Under the pieces are notes generated by a model. It worked only from the letters and a program-made list of their open reading frames with translations. It was not told the DNA's origin and made no database searches. Positions 8,947 to 16,397 of a DNA stretch of 64,000 nt are shown here, piece by piece (position 1 is the stretch's first letter; the number at the start of each line of letters is the position of its first letter). The translations under genes were made by a program, and so were the position numbers. The stretch comes from Gemmatimonadota bacterium (GTDB taxonomy: Bacteria; Gemmatimonadota; Gemmatimonadetes; Gemmatimonadales; GWC2-71-9), in the NCBI GenBank assembly GCA_003222115.1, contig QHUL01000053.1, forward strand, positions 62,001-126,000, written 5' to 3'.

Positions 8947-10229
8947 GGCTTGCCGAACGGGAAGCGCTTCACGTAGGTGACGTGCAGCGCGGGCGCCAGG
9001 GCCACGTTGGTCGAGGGCTCGAAGCGGATCTCGGGGAACTCCATCCCTTCCGGGATCTGCCGCAGCGCCAGGGCGGTGGGCGCCAGCGTGTCGATCTGCC
9101 AGCTCCGGAGAATGTCCGCCATTTCGATGCGCACGGTATCCCCGCGCGCGATCCCGATGTGGACACGGGTCGTGGCGACGCGCGACGGATCGGGCGAGAG
9201 GGGCGACTTGGCGCTGAAGTCCGCGAGGACCCCGTGCGCCGACAGCGTGAATGAGTCGGCGGGCACGCCCTCCGGCGGCCGCGCCGTCACCAGAACGAGC
9301 GTCGCGCGCGAGATCTGCACGGAGTCGCGAATCAGGCGCGGCAGCGCGAAGCGCATGATGCTGCGCGCCACGGGCATGCCCCCGACGGCGAGCGTCGAGT
9401 CGAGCGTGGTGTCGACCGAGGGCGACAACAGGTCGAACACGAAACTGTCGAAGCGAACGCCGACGGTGGAGGACCGGGGGACGGTGTCCTTCGCGACCGA
9501 ATCCGCCTCGGCGAACCAGGTGAGCAGGGGACCGAGCCCCGCTTCCACGGATCCGAGGGCGATGCTGGCCCGCGAGTCGGCCACGACCCGGATCCCGAAC
9601 GCCGCCTTGCCGCTGTCGGCCACGACGTAGGGCGCCATGGCCGAGTCGAGCTTCGCGATCACGGTGACCCGGTTGGTAAGCGTGTCCACGAATACACTGT
9701 CCCCGCGCAGGAGGTCAACGTGACCAGCGAGTGCGTAGACGCTGTCCACGTTGAGCGAGCGGAGCGAGTCGGCTGTGGTCCACGCCCCCGCGAGATCGGC
9801 GAACGTCTTGGTCGAGTCGAGGTCGAGGGGCAGGCGGTAATAAACCAGCGTGAGGTTGTGGGCCGATGTGTCGCGCCGCGTGATCGTGACGGTCAGCCTG
9901 AGCGAGTCCACTCCCACGATCGCACCGGTCGTCGTGTCGCCGCCCGTGCCCACCACCAGGCGCTGGCCGACCGGCACCAGAAGCACGATGGCGCGGCCGT
10001 CGATCACGCCGGGCAGGGTCGCAGCGAGCAGCGACCTCGCCTCGTGGGGCCGCACGAACCCGCGGAAGGCGGAGTCCCGCTGCACCACGGTTTGCAGCAC
10101 CGTATCCACCCCGGTGATCGAGCCGCTGGGGCAGAAATCGGGGCAGTGCCCCGGCGCCGTGACATCCTCGGTGCAGGCGGTGGCCGCGGTGAGCGCGGTG
10201 AGCGCGGCGGCGAGCGCGGCCCGCCTCAT
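8943..10229 (-). CDS. lipoprotein of unknown function
   Basis: A 428-residue protein beginning MRRAALAAALTALTAATAC, a lipoprotein signal with the lipidated Cys at about 19. The body is rich in Ser, Thr, Asp and Val and in TRVHIG/RIEMADILRSW-type segments resembling the beta-sandwich (DNRLRE-like) repeats of large secreted proteins in related phyla; that similarity is a guess from composition. It overlaps cdd and the following barrel-like gene by 4 bases each, so all are translated from one mRNA. It probably sits in the outer membrane facing the periplasm or the outside. Confidence 0.7.
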   Translation of the reverse strand: MRRAALAAALTALTAATACTEDVTAPGHCPDFCPSGSITGVDTVLQTVVQRDSAFRGFVRPHEARSLLAATLPGVIDGRAIVLLVPVGQRLVVGTGGDTTTGAIVGVDSLRLTVTITRRDTSAHNLTLVYYRLPLDLDSTKTFADLAGAWTTADSLRSLNVDSVYALAGHVDLLRGDSVFVDTLTNRVTVIAKLDSAMAPYVVADSGKAAFGIRVVADSRASIALGSVEAGLGPLLTWFAEADSVAKDTVPRSSTVGVRFDSFVFDLLSPSVDTTLDSTLAVGGMPVARSIMRFALPRLIRDSVQISRATLVLVTARPPEGVPADSFTLSAHGVLADFSAKSPLSPDPSRVATTRVHIGIARGDTVRIEMADILRSWQIDTLAPTALALRQIPEGMEFPEIRFEPSTNVALAPALHVTYVKRFPFGKP

Positions 10230-10624
10230 CGGTCGAGGGACTCGCGGGTGAAGGCGTCGGGGAGCAGCTGGGCCAGGGTCCAGCGCCGCTCGCTCGTCGG
10301 GCCGGCGGCGACCACCTCGAGGTCCGTCCCGAACTCGGCGAGCAGCTGGCGGCAGGCGCCGCAGGGCGCGGCCGGCGGGTCCACCTCCGTCGCCACCGCG
10401 ATGCGCGTGAACTTGCGGGCCCCGGCCGCGACCGCCGCGCCCAGCGCCATCCGCTCCGCGCAGATCGTGAGACCGTACGACGCGCTCTCCACGTTCGTCC
10501 CCACGAATACCCGGCCGTCCGTCGCCGCGAGCGCGGCGCCTACGCGGAACTCGCTGTAGGGCGCGTAGGCGTGCCGCAGCACCGTGCGGGCCTGCGCGAC
10601 CAGGTCTGCGCTCGCCGCGCTCAC
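10226..10624 (-). CDS. cdd: cytidine deaminase
   Basis: A 132-residue cytidine deaminase of the small tetrameric type, converting cytidine and deoxycytidine to uridine forms in pyrimidine salvage. The zinc site is visible as TICAER (about residues 50-55) and PCGACRQ (about 83-89), with the nucleoside-binding NVES segment just before. The GTG start at 10624 is set by alignment with the family start (the AYAPYSEFRVGAA block) and by the 4-base overlap with deoB. Pairing with phosphopentomutase is a typical nucleoside-salvage arrangement. Confidence 0.95.
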   Translation of the reverse strand: MSAASADLVAQARTVLRHAYAPYSEFRVGAALAATDGRVFVGTNVESASYGLTICAERMALGAAVAAGARKFTRIAVATEVDPPAAPCGACRQLLAEFGTDLEVVAAGPTSERRWTLAQLLPDAFTRESLDR

Positions 10625-11838
10625 CCGCGCACCTCCTTGAGGAACGACGTGCCGGCCGCGAGCGGCGCGACCCCGAAGTACTCGGCGATGGTAGCCCCCA
10701 TGTCCGCGAATGTGCCTCGCTCCCCCAACGCCGCCGCCCGCACGCGCGGCCCCAGCGCCAGGATCGGCACGGCCTCGCGCGAGTGATCCGTGGAAGGCGT
10801 CGTGGGGTCGTTGCCGTGATCCGCGGTCACGATCACGAGATCGTCGTCCCGCAGACGCTGTTCCAGCCGCGGCACCCACGCGTCCAGCTCGCGCAGCCCC
10901 TCATGAAACCCCGCCACGTCGTTTCGGTGCCCCCAGGACTGGTCGAACTCGATCACGTTCACGAAGATGAACCCGGTGTCGACGCGGGCGAGCGCTTGCT
11001 CGATCAGCCGGTAGGCGTCGGCATTCGTCGGCGTGTGCTCGCTCGCGATGTGCCGCCCCGCGAACAGGTCATCCACCTTGCCGATCCCCACCCGCGGGAT
11101 CCCCGCCGCCGCGAGCCGGTCGAGCAGCGTCGTGCCCACGGGCTCGATCGAGAAGTCGCGCCGGTTCGGCGTGCGCGCGTACGCCCCCGGGCGACCCACG
11201 AACGGCCTGGCGATCACGCGGCTCACCGCGTGCTCGCCGATCAGCAGCTCGCGCGCCGTGCGGCAGGCCCCATACAGCTCCTCCAACGGCACCGTCGCCT
11301 CGTGCGCCGCCACCTGGAAGACCGAGTCGGCGGACGTGTACACGATCCACTTCCCGGTCCGCTGGTGCTCCTCTCCCAGCTCCGTGATGATCGCCGTTCC
11401 CGAGGCGGCCTTGTTGCCGATCACCCCGCGACCGGTGCGGCGCGCGAACTCGCGGATGATGTCCTCCGGAAAGCCCCGCGGGTAGGTGCGGAACGCCTGG
11501 TCCAGCAGCACCCCGCAGATCTCCCAGTGGCCGGTCGTGCTGTCCTTCCCCTGCGAGCGCGGCAGCGCCACACCGTGGGCGGCGGCGGGCCTGACCGCGG
11601 GCGAGAGCCCGGGGATGGGCCGGCAGCGCCCGAGGCCGAGCCGTTCCAGGTTCGGGAGCCGCAGGCCGCCTACGGCGCGGGCCACGTTGCCGAGTGTGTC
11701 ACTGCCGCCGTCGCCGTACGCGACGGTGTCCGGGGCGGGGCCGATGCCCACGCCGTCCAGCACGATGATCGCTGCGCGCTTGCGCGCGTCCTTTAGGGCA
11801 GCGCGCTTGCGCGCGTCCTTTAGGGCTGCGCGCTTCAA
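10621..11838 (-). CDS. deoB: phosphopentomutase, N-terminus extended by a tandem repeat
   Basis: A 405-residue phosphopentomutase interconverting (deoxy)ribose 1- and 5-phosphates. Family features are IVLDGVGIGPAPD, the phosphorylated Thr region KDSTTGHWE, and the metal-binding TADHGNDPT and STDHSREAVPILALGP. The TTG start at 11838 overlaps the alr stop (TTGA). The first about 22 residues consist of KRAALKDAR repeated twice and begun a third time, encoded by a 27-bp tandem repeat; ordinary family members start directly at the AIIVLD strand, so the repeat has added a basic tail. No internal ATG, GTG or TTG lies between the repeat and the core, which supports translation of the tail. Confidence 0.93.
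   Translation of the reverse strand: MKRAALKDARKRAALKDARKRAAIIVLDGVGIGPAPDTVAYGDGGSDTLGNVARAVGGLRLPNLERLGLGRCRPIPGLSPAVRPAAAHGVALPRSQGKDSTTGHWEICGVLLDQAFRTYPRGFPEDIIREFARRTGRGVIGNKAASGTAIITELGEEHQRTGKWIVYTSADSVFQVAAHEATVPLEELYGACRTARELLIGEHAVSRVIARPFVGRPGAYARTPNRRDFSIEPVGTTLLDRLAAAGIPRVGIGKVDDLFAGRHIASEHTPTNADAYRLIEQALARVDTGFIFVNVIEFDQSWGHRNDVAGFHEGLRELDAWVPRLEQRLRDDDLVIVTADHGNDPTTPSTDHSREAVPILALGPRVRAAALGERGTFADMGATIAEYFGVAPLAAGTSFLKEVRG
11774..11835 (-). repeat. 27-bp tandem repeat (2.3 copies) at the start of deoB
   Basis: Two copies of a 27-bp unit lie at 11774-11800 and 11801-11827, differing only at the last base, with an 8-base third start at 11828-11835. Each copy encodes KRAALKDAR in frame. 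The unit contains GCGCGC runs at which slippage is plausible. Confidence 0.85.
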
Positions 11839-12950
11839 TCGTAGATGCGGGGGAGGCGGGGCCCGAGCGACGTGAGGACCGCGCGCTGCAGCTCACCCGC
11901 CCAGCCAGCGAACTCCTCGAGCGTGATCGCGCCGCCTCCGCCCTCACCTCTTTCTCCACCCTCGGCCGCCCCGATCAGCGTCGCGACGTCGCCCACCTGA
12001 ACGCGTAACTCCTCCACCTCGACCATGCACAGGTCCATCGTCACGGCGCCGATGATGGGACAGCGCCGTCCCCGGAGCAGCACCGCACCGCGCCCCGACA
12101 ACCCGAGCGAGCGCCGCAGCCCATCCGCGTAGCCGATGCCGAGCGTCGCCACGGTCGTCTGCCGCGGGGCGGTCCACAGCGCGCCGTAGCTCACGCTCTC
12201 CCCCGCGCGCACGTGGCGCACGCTCACCACGCGGGCACGCACGCTCACCACCGGCCGCGGCTCGGGCAGCCCTGCGCCGGGCGAACCGCCGTACAGGAAC
12301 ACCCCCGGCCGCACCAGGTCGAAGGCGTAGCGCCGGTCGCGCAGCGCGCCCGCGCTGTTCGCCACGTGCAACAGCGCCGGCCGGCGCTTCAGCTGCGCCA
12401 CCGCCTGGCGGAACCGCTCGGTCTGCACGTCGATCGAGCCGTCGTCCCGGTCGGCCGAATGGAACTGGGTGTAGCAACCCTCGAAGGCGGGCGTATCGAG
12501 GGCGTCACGCACGCAGGCGATCTCGTCCCAACGCACGCCCGAGCGCCCCATCCCGGTGTCGATCTCCAGATGAAACGGCCGCGCGCCCCCCTCCCGGGCC
12601 GTCCACCCGGCGATGGCGCCGGCATCGCCCAGCACCGGCGTGAGCCGGAATCGCTCGAACTCCTCGAACAGAGCAGGCCCTATCGGCATGAAGACGACGA
12701 CGGGCCGCGTGATGCCGGCGGCGCGCAGGTCGGCGCCTTCGTCCACGGTCGCGACGCCGTAACCCCAGGGGTCGACCGCTTCGAGGGCCTTGCAGACGGC
12801 CGCGGCGCCTACGCCGTAACCGTTGGCCTTCACCATCGGAAGGAGCCGGGTACCGGCGCGGCGGGCCACGGTGCGGGCGTTGTCCACGACGGCGGCGAGG
12901 TCCACCTCGACCCAGGCGCGGCTCTTCGGCCCGCTGATTGACACGATCAC
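11835..12950 (-). CDS. alr: alanine racemase
   Basis: A 371-residue PLP-dependent alanine racemase providing D-Ala for peptidoglycan. The PLP lysine is in PMVKANGYGVG (about residue 41), followed by the HLEIDTGMGRSG and CYTQFHSAD blocks of the barrel and the catalytic SYGALWTA tyrosine of the C-terminal domain. Two GTG codons, at 12950 and 12944, can start the protein; both fall just after a predicted promoter, so the mRNA would be nearly leaderless. A Gly/Glu-rich stretch (GGERGEGGGG) near the C-terminus looks like a low-complexity insertion. It heads the 11-gene chain ending with the acyl-CoA mutase. Confidence 0.95.
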   Translation of the reverse strand: MIVSISGPKSRAWVEVDLAAVVDNARTVARRAGTRLLPMVKANGYGVGAAAVCKALEAVDPWGYGVATVDEGADLRAAGITRPVVVFMPIGPALFEEFERFRLTPVLGDAGAIAGWTAREGGARPFHLEIDTGMGRSGVRWDEIACVRDALDTPAFEGCYTQFHSADRDDGSIDVQTERFRQAVAQLKRRPALLHVANSAGALRDRRYAFDLVRPGVFLYGGSPGAGLPEPRPVVSVRARVVSVRHVRAGESVSYGALWTAPRQTTVATLGIGYADGLRRSLGLSGRGAVLLRGRRCPIIGAVTMDLCMVEVEELRVQVGDVATLIGAAEGGERGEGGGGAITLEEFAGWAGELQRAVLTSLGPRLPRIYD

Positions 12951-12965
12951 AGGGGCGGGTATGAT
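12938..12965 (+). promoter_or_regulatory. predicted sigma70-type promoter of mazG
   Basis: TTGACA and TATGAT are separated by 16 bases, close to the consensus. The start point would be near 12972, leaving a 12-base leader that contains GGAGG (12975-12979) before the ATG at 12984. The -35 box lies inside the first codons of alr, so transcription in the two directions should interfere. Confidence 0.7.
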
Positions 12966-12989
12966 ACGCGGCCCGGAGGCTAAATGCAA
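12961..12989 (-). promoter_or_regulatory. predicted sigma70-type promoter of the alr operon
   Basis: On the minus strand TTGCAT and TATCAT are separated by 17 bases. The transcript would start about 4 bases before the GTG at 12950, giving a leaderless or nearly leaderless mRNA. Its -35 box overlaps the mazG start codon and its -10 box overlaps the mazG -10 box. Confidence 0.6.
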
Positions 12990-13385
12990 GACGATGAAGC
13001 GCTTGGGAGTCCGCTGGCGAAGGCCGATCGGCTGCAACGGCGCGCGGCCCGCGTGGGGTTCGACTGGCCCGACGCGCGCGGGCCGCTCGCGAAGGTGAAG
13101 GAAGAGACCGCGGAGCTCGAACGCGAAGCGCGAAACCAAGAAACGGAAACCATCGAAGCCGAACTGGGCGATCTGCTGTTCGCCGTCGTGAACTTGGCCC
13201 GCAAGCTCGGCATCGATCCCGACCACGCGCTCGCGCGGGCGAACGACAAGTTCCGCCGGCGGTTCGAGGCGTTGGAGCGGCTGGCGCAACAGCGCGGACT
13301 CGTGATGGGACGCGCGAGCGTGGAGCAGCTGGACCGGTTGTGGGAGGAGGTGAAGAAGACGGTAGAGGACCGTAGAGGGCGGTAA
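12984..13385 (+). CDS. mazG: MazG-type nucleotide pyrophosphohydrolase, single domain
   Basis: A 133-residue protein matching the C-terminal half of full-length MazG (KADRLQRRAARVGFDWPDA, then the metal-binding EETAELE and EAELGDLLFAVVNLAR helices giving the ExxE...ExxD set). MazG enzymes hydrolyse (d)NTPs to monophosphates and can clear damaged nucleotides. E. coli MazG is about twice as long with two such domains; here only one is present, which is also seen in other bacteria. A GGAGG precedes the ATG and the gene has its own near-consensus promoter. It is one of only three plus-strand genes in the window. Confidence 0.85.
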   Translation: MQDDEALGSPLAKADRLQRRAARVGFDWPDARGPLAKVKEETAELEREARNQETETIEAELGDLLFAVVNLARKLGIDPDHALARANDKFRRRFEALERLAQQRGLVMGRASVEQLDRLWEEVKKTVEDRRGR

Positions 13386-13446
13386 AAGACGGGAGGTCAC
13401 GGCTAGCCACCTCTACCGTCTTCTACCGTCTTCTACCGCCGCTTTT
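13355..13446. terminator. inverted-repeat terminator region between convergent mazG and asnS
   Basis: GAAGACGGTAGAGG (13355-13368) is perfectly complementary to 13410-13423, and GGCGGTAAAAGACGGGAGGT (13378-13397) pairs imperfectly with 13409-13440. A GCTTTTT run follows on the plus strand (13441-13447) and a TTTT lies on the minus side. The mazG stop codon is inside the left arm. CTACCGTCTT is repeated in tandem in the right arm. Several alternative stems can form, so it probably ends transcription in both directions. Confidence 0.6.
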
Positions 13447-13448
13447 TC

Positions 13449-14762
13449 TCACGGCCACAGCTTGTAGAGCGTGCGCGGGAAGGCGATCGCCTCCCGGATG
13501 TGGGGGATGCCGCAGATCCAGGCCACCGTACGCTCGACGCCCAGGCCGAAGCCCGCGTGGACGAACGTGCCGTACTTGCGGAGATCGAGGTACCAGGCGT
13601 AGGCCTCCTCGGGAAGGCCCTCCTCGCGGATGCGCGCGAGCAGCCGGTCGTAGTCGTCCTCGCGCTGGCTCCCGCCGATGATCTCCCCGTACCCCTCGGG
13701 GGCGAGCATATCGTTGTTGAGCACGGTGCGCGGATCGGCCTGGTTTTCCTTCATATAGAAGGCCTTCACCCCCCGGGGATAGTTGTAGACCATGACCGGG
13801 CGGTCGAACTGCTTCGCGAGCAAGGTCTCCTCGTCGCCGCCCAAGTCGCGCCCCCACGCCATCTCCGCGCCCAGCCCCTCGAGCCTTTCCACCGCCTCGG
13901 TGTAGGACACCCGGGGAAACGGCGGCGTCACCCGCTCGAGCGGCGCCGTGTCTCGCTCCAGCTCGGCCAGCTCGGCCTTGCGCCGCTCGAGGCAGCGCGC
14001 CACGATGGACGCGACGAACTCCTCCTGGAGCGTCATATTGGCGTCGGAGTCGTTCCAGGCCACTTCAGGCTCCACCATCCAGAACTCGGTGAGATGGCGG
14101 CGCGTCTTCGACTTTTCGGCGCGGAACGTGGGGCCGAAGCAGTACACCTTCCCGAGCGCGGCCGCCGCCGCCTCGACGTAGAGCTGGCCGGTCTGGGCGA
14201 GGTAGGCCTTGCCGAGGTCGAAGTACTCGGTCGAGAACAGGGTGCCGGCGTGCTCGCCGATCGACCCCGTGAGGATGGGCGTGTCGACGAGCACGAAGTT
14301 CCGCTCGTAAAAGAAATCGCGGATCGCCTGGATCACCTCGTGCCGCACCCTGGCGATCGCCACCTGGCGGCGGCTGCGGAGCCAGAGATGACGGTGCTCG
14401 AACAGGAACGCGGTGCCGTGCTCCTTCGGCGTGATGGGGAAATCGTGGCTCGGGCCGAGGATCCTGAGCTCCGAGGCCTGCAGCTCGACGCCGCCGCCTC
14501 CCGGCGCGCGCGGATCCGCGCGCACCGCGCCGACGACCTCGACCGACGTCTCCTGCGTCAGCGTGCCGCACGCCTGCCACGCCGCGTCGGGGACGTCCTT
14601 CTTCGATACCACCACTTGCACGTACCCCGTGCCGTCGCGCAGCATCACGAAGGCGATCTTGCCGCTGAAGCGCGTGGTGGTCACCCAGGCGCGCACGGCG
14701 ACGGTGGCGCCGGCGAGCCGCGGCAGGTCCTCGATGCGGCGCGGGCGGTGGCTGTCCGGCAT
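13449..14762 (-). CDS. asnS: asparaginyl-tRNA synthetase
   Basis: A 437-residue class IIb aminoacyl-tRNA synthetase attaching Asn to tRNA-Asn. An N-terminal OB-fold anticodon-binding domain (about 15-110) precedes the catalytic core with the motif 2 region FRAEKSKTRRHLTEFWMVEPE and motif 3 GFGLGVERTVAWICG near the C-terminus. Its length and motifs fit AsnRS rather than AspRS. The ATG lies about 4 bases after the expected transcription start of a strong promoter, so the mRNA should be leaderless. It is transcribed alone, away from the propeller lipoprotein gene, with which its start region overlaps. Confidence 0.95.
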   Translation of the reverse strand: MPDSHRPRRIEDLPRLAGATVAVRAWVTTTRFSGKIAFVMLRDGTGYVQVVVSKKDVPDAAWQACGTLTQETSVEVVGAVRADPRAPGGGGVELQASELRILGPSHDFPITPKEHGTAFLFEHRHLWLRSRRQVAIARVRHEVIQAIRDFFYERNFVLVDTPILTGSIGEHAGTLFSTEYFDLGKAYLAQTGQLYVEAAAAALGKVYCFGPTFRAEKSKTRRHLTEFWMVEPEVAWNDSDANMTLQEEFVASIVARCLERRKAELAELERDTAPLERVTPPFPRVSYTEAVERLEGLGAEMAWGRDLGGDEETLLAKQFDRPVMVYNYPRGVKAFYMKENQADPRTVLNNDMLAPEGYGEIIGGSQREDDYDRLLARIREEGLPEEAYAWYLDLRKYGTFVHAGFGLGVERTVAWICGIPHIREAIAFPRTLYKLWP

Positions 14763-15884
14763 AGGCGCGGCATACTAGTGGCGGCCCTGTGGGCTGTCAA
14801 CGCGACGGGGTGCGTGGCCTACGTCCCGTCGTCGAAGCTCGGGCCCGCGCGTCAGGACGCGGGCTGGGTCGCCTACCTCGGCAACTCGCACCACGACGCC
14901 TGCGCGGCCGAGTCGCTGGTACCGGACCCGCGGCCGCTGTGGCGCGCCGACGTGGGGCGCGCCGTGCGCGGCAGCCCGGCGCTGGGCGAGACGGTCGTGG
15001 CGGTCGGCGTCGCCGAGCGCGTCGTGACATTGCTCGACCGCGCCACGGGGCAGGCGCTGTGGCGCACGCGGCTCCACGGAACGATTCACGCCGGGCCGCT
15101 GCTCGAGGAGGAACGGCTGTACGTCGCGACGGAGGCGCCCGAGGGCCGGGTGTACGCGCTCCGGCTGCGCGACGGCCGCACGCTGTGGAGCACCAAGACG
15201 GAGAGCGTGGTGGCGCCGCTGGCACTCGAAGGGGACACCATCTTCGCCGCGACCGAGCGCGGCACGGTGCTGCGGCTCGAAGCGGAGCGCGGCGCCGTGG
15301 CCTGGCGCCGCCACCTGCCGGGCGCGGTGCGCGCGGCGCCCGTCGCCACCCCGTTTGGGCTCGCCGTCGCCACAGCGGCGGACACCCTGTATCTGCTCGA
15401 CAAGACGTCGGGAGAGGTCCGGGCGCGGCTGGCCACGCCGGGGACGGTGCTCGCGGCGCCGGCGCTCGCGGAGTCGCGCCTGTACTTCGGGACTACGGGT
15501 GGCCACGTCCTCGCCGTCGAGCTCCCCGGGCTCGCCGTGGCCTGGGATCATCCCGCGGGCGACGGCGTGTTCGGCGCGGTCGCCGTGGCCCGCGACACGG
15601 TGTACGCTCTGGCGCGGGACGGCGCGCTGTGGCTCATCCCGGCGGCGCACCCAGCCGGCGCACGCGCCATCGCTCTGCGCATCGTGGCCACCGCTGGACC
15701 GACGCCGCTCGCCGCCGGCGTGCTCGTCGCCAGTGTGAGCGGCGAGGTGCTGCTCGTCGATCCCGGAGCGGGGACCATCCGCTGGCGGGTGCAGCTGGAT
15801 GGGCCGATCGAGCAGCCGCCGCTGGTGCGCGACCGCCAGCTGGTGGTCGTCTCCGGCCGCGGCGATATTCACGCGTACCGATGA
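14748..15884 (+). CDS. PQQ-type beta-propeller lipoprotein (BamB-like)
   Basis: A 378-residue protein made of repeated propeller blades (W-R-x-x-x-x-G/T motifs such as PLWRADVG, ALWRTRLHG, TLWSTKTES, AWRRHLPG, IRWRVQLDG), as in BamB and PQQ-binding repeat proteins. With the GTG at 14748 the N-terminus MAVRHRRGILVAALWAV-NATGC is a textbook lipoprotein signal (lipidated Cys about 22); the GTG at 14778 would lose its basic segment. The upstream start overlaps the divergent asnS start by 15 bases, an unusual arrangement. It may act in outer-membrane protein assembly or as a scaffold; no enzyme motif is seen. Its stop overlaps the next ATG. Confidence 0.75.
   Translation: MAVRHRRGILVAALWAVNATGCVAYVPSSKLGPARQDAGWVAYLGNSHHDACAAESLVPDPRPLWRADVGRAVRGSPALGETVVAVGVAERVVTLLDRATGQALWRTRLHGTIHAGPLLEEERLYVATEAPEGRVYALRLRDGRTLWSTKTESVVAPLALEGDTIFAATERGTVLRLEAERGAVAWRRHLPGAVRAAPVATPFGLAVATAADTLYLLDKTSGEVRARLATPGTVLAAPALAESRLYFGTTGGHVLAVELPGLAVAWDHPAGDGVFGAVAVARDTVYALARDGALWLIPAAHPAGARAIALRIVATAGPTPLAAGVLVASVSGEVLLVDPGAGTIRWRVQLDGPIEQPPLVRDRQLVVVSGRGDIHAYR
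14772..14800 (-). promoter_or_regulatory. predicted strong promoter of asnS
   Basis: On the minus strand a perfect TTGACA is followed after 17 bases by TAGTAT. The expected start point, about 14766, is only about 4 bases from the asnS ATG and no Shine-Dalgarno sequence lies between, which points to a leaderless transcript. The promoter lies within the first codons of the divergent lipoprotein gene. Confidence 0.7.
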
Positions 15885-16285
15885 TGCGACGCGCTTCCGC
15901 CGTTCCCCTGCTAGCGCTCGCGCTCGCTCTGGCCCCGAGCGTCGCCCCGGCTCAGGACACGCTCCCGCGGCGCTCGTTCACCCGCGGGCTCGTCCACTAC
16001 GGAAAATGGGCGACCGGGGCGGCGACGGTGGCGTTCACCGTCATGGCCGCCCACGAGCACGCCCGATCGAACCAGGCCTCCGACATCCAGCAGTCCGCTT
16101 ACTACGACCGCCGGGCGCGCGCGCGCATCCTCGCCGCCCAGACGAGCCTCCTCGCCACCGCGGCGTTGGTCCTGCTCGACCTGCGGCACCAGCCGGGCGG
16201 GCCGGGGAATAAGCCGTTCGCCCCCGAGGCCGCGGTGGACGCGCGGACCGGCAGTGCGCTCGTGGGGATGCGGCTGACGTTCTAA
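15881..16285 (+). CDS. small exported protein of unknown function
   Basis: A 134-residue protein with a signal peptide (MMRRASAVPLLALALALAPS, cleavage expected after Ala24 before QDT) and two further hydrophobic stretches (about 45-57 and 92-110), so it may be a small membrane or envelope protein. It overlaps the propeller lipoprotein gene by 4 bases (ATGA) and is probably co-translated. I do not recognise a family. Its TAA stop is immediately followed by the TGCGG start of a hairpin repeat. Confidence 0.65.
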   Translation: MMRRASAVPLLALALALAPSVAPAQDTLPRRSFTRGLVHYGKWATGAATVAFTVMAAHEHARSNQASDIQQSAYYDRRARARILAAQTSLLATAALVLLDLRHQPGGPGNKPFAPEAAVDARTGSALVGMRLTF

Positions 16286-16394
16286 TGCGGATTGCGGAGT
16301 GCGGAATGCGGAGTTTGCAGTGCGAGGTCATCCGCAACGACACTCACCTGCAAAACTCCGCACTCCGCATTCCGCATTCCACATTCCGCTTTTC
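16283..16394. repeat. GCGGAATGCGGAGT-type hairpin repeat at a TAA stop, copy 1
   Basis: Left arm (about 16286-16323) and right arm (about 16344-16389) are imperfect reverse complements built from GCGGAATGCGGAGT units, around a core of about 20 bases. The element begins at the stop codon of the upstream gene (TAATGCGG) and a TTTT run follows the right arm on the plus strand, so it may also end transcription of the propeller lipoprotein pair. A second copy lies at 27931-28033. Confidence 0.75.
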
Positions 16395-16397
16395 TGG

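Noticed and set aside
13400-13446. CRISPR-like repeats (tandem CTACCGTCTT units)
   Set aside because: Only two to three short units with no spacers; they belong to the terminator-like inverted repeat between mazG and asnS.
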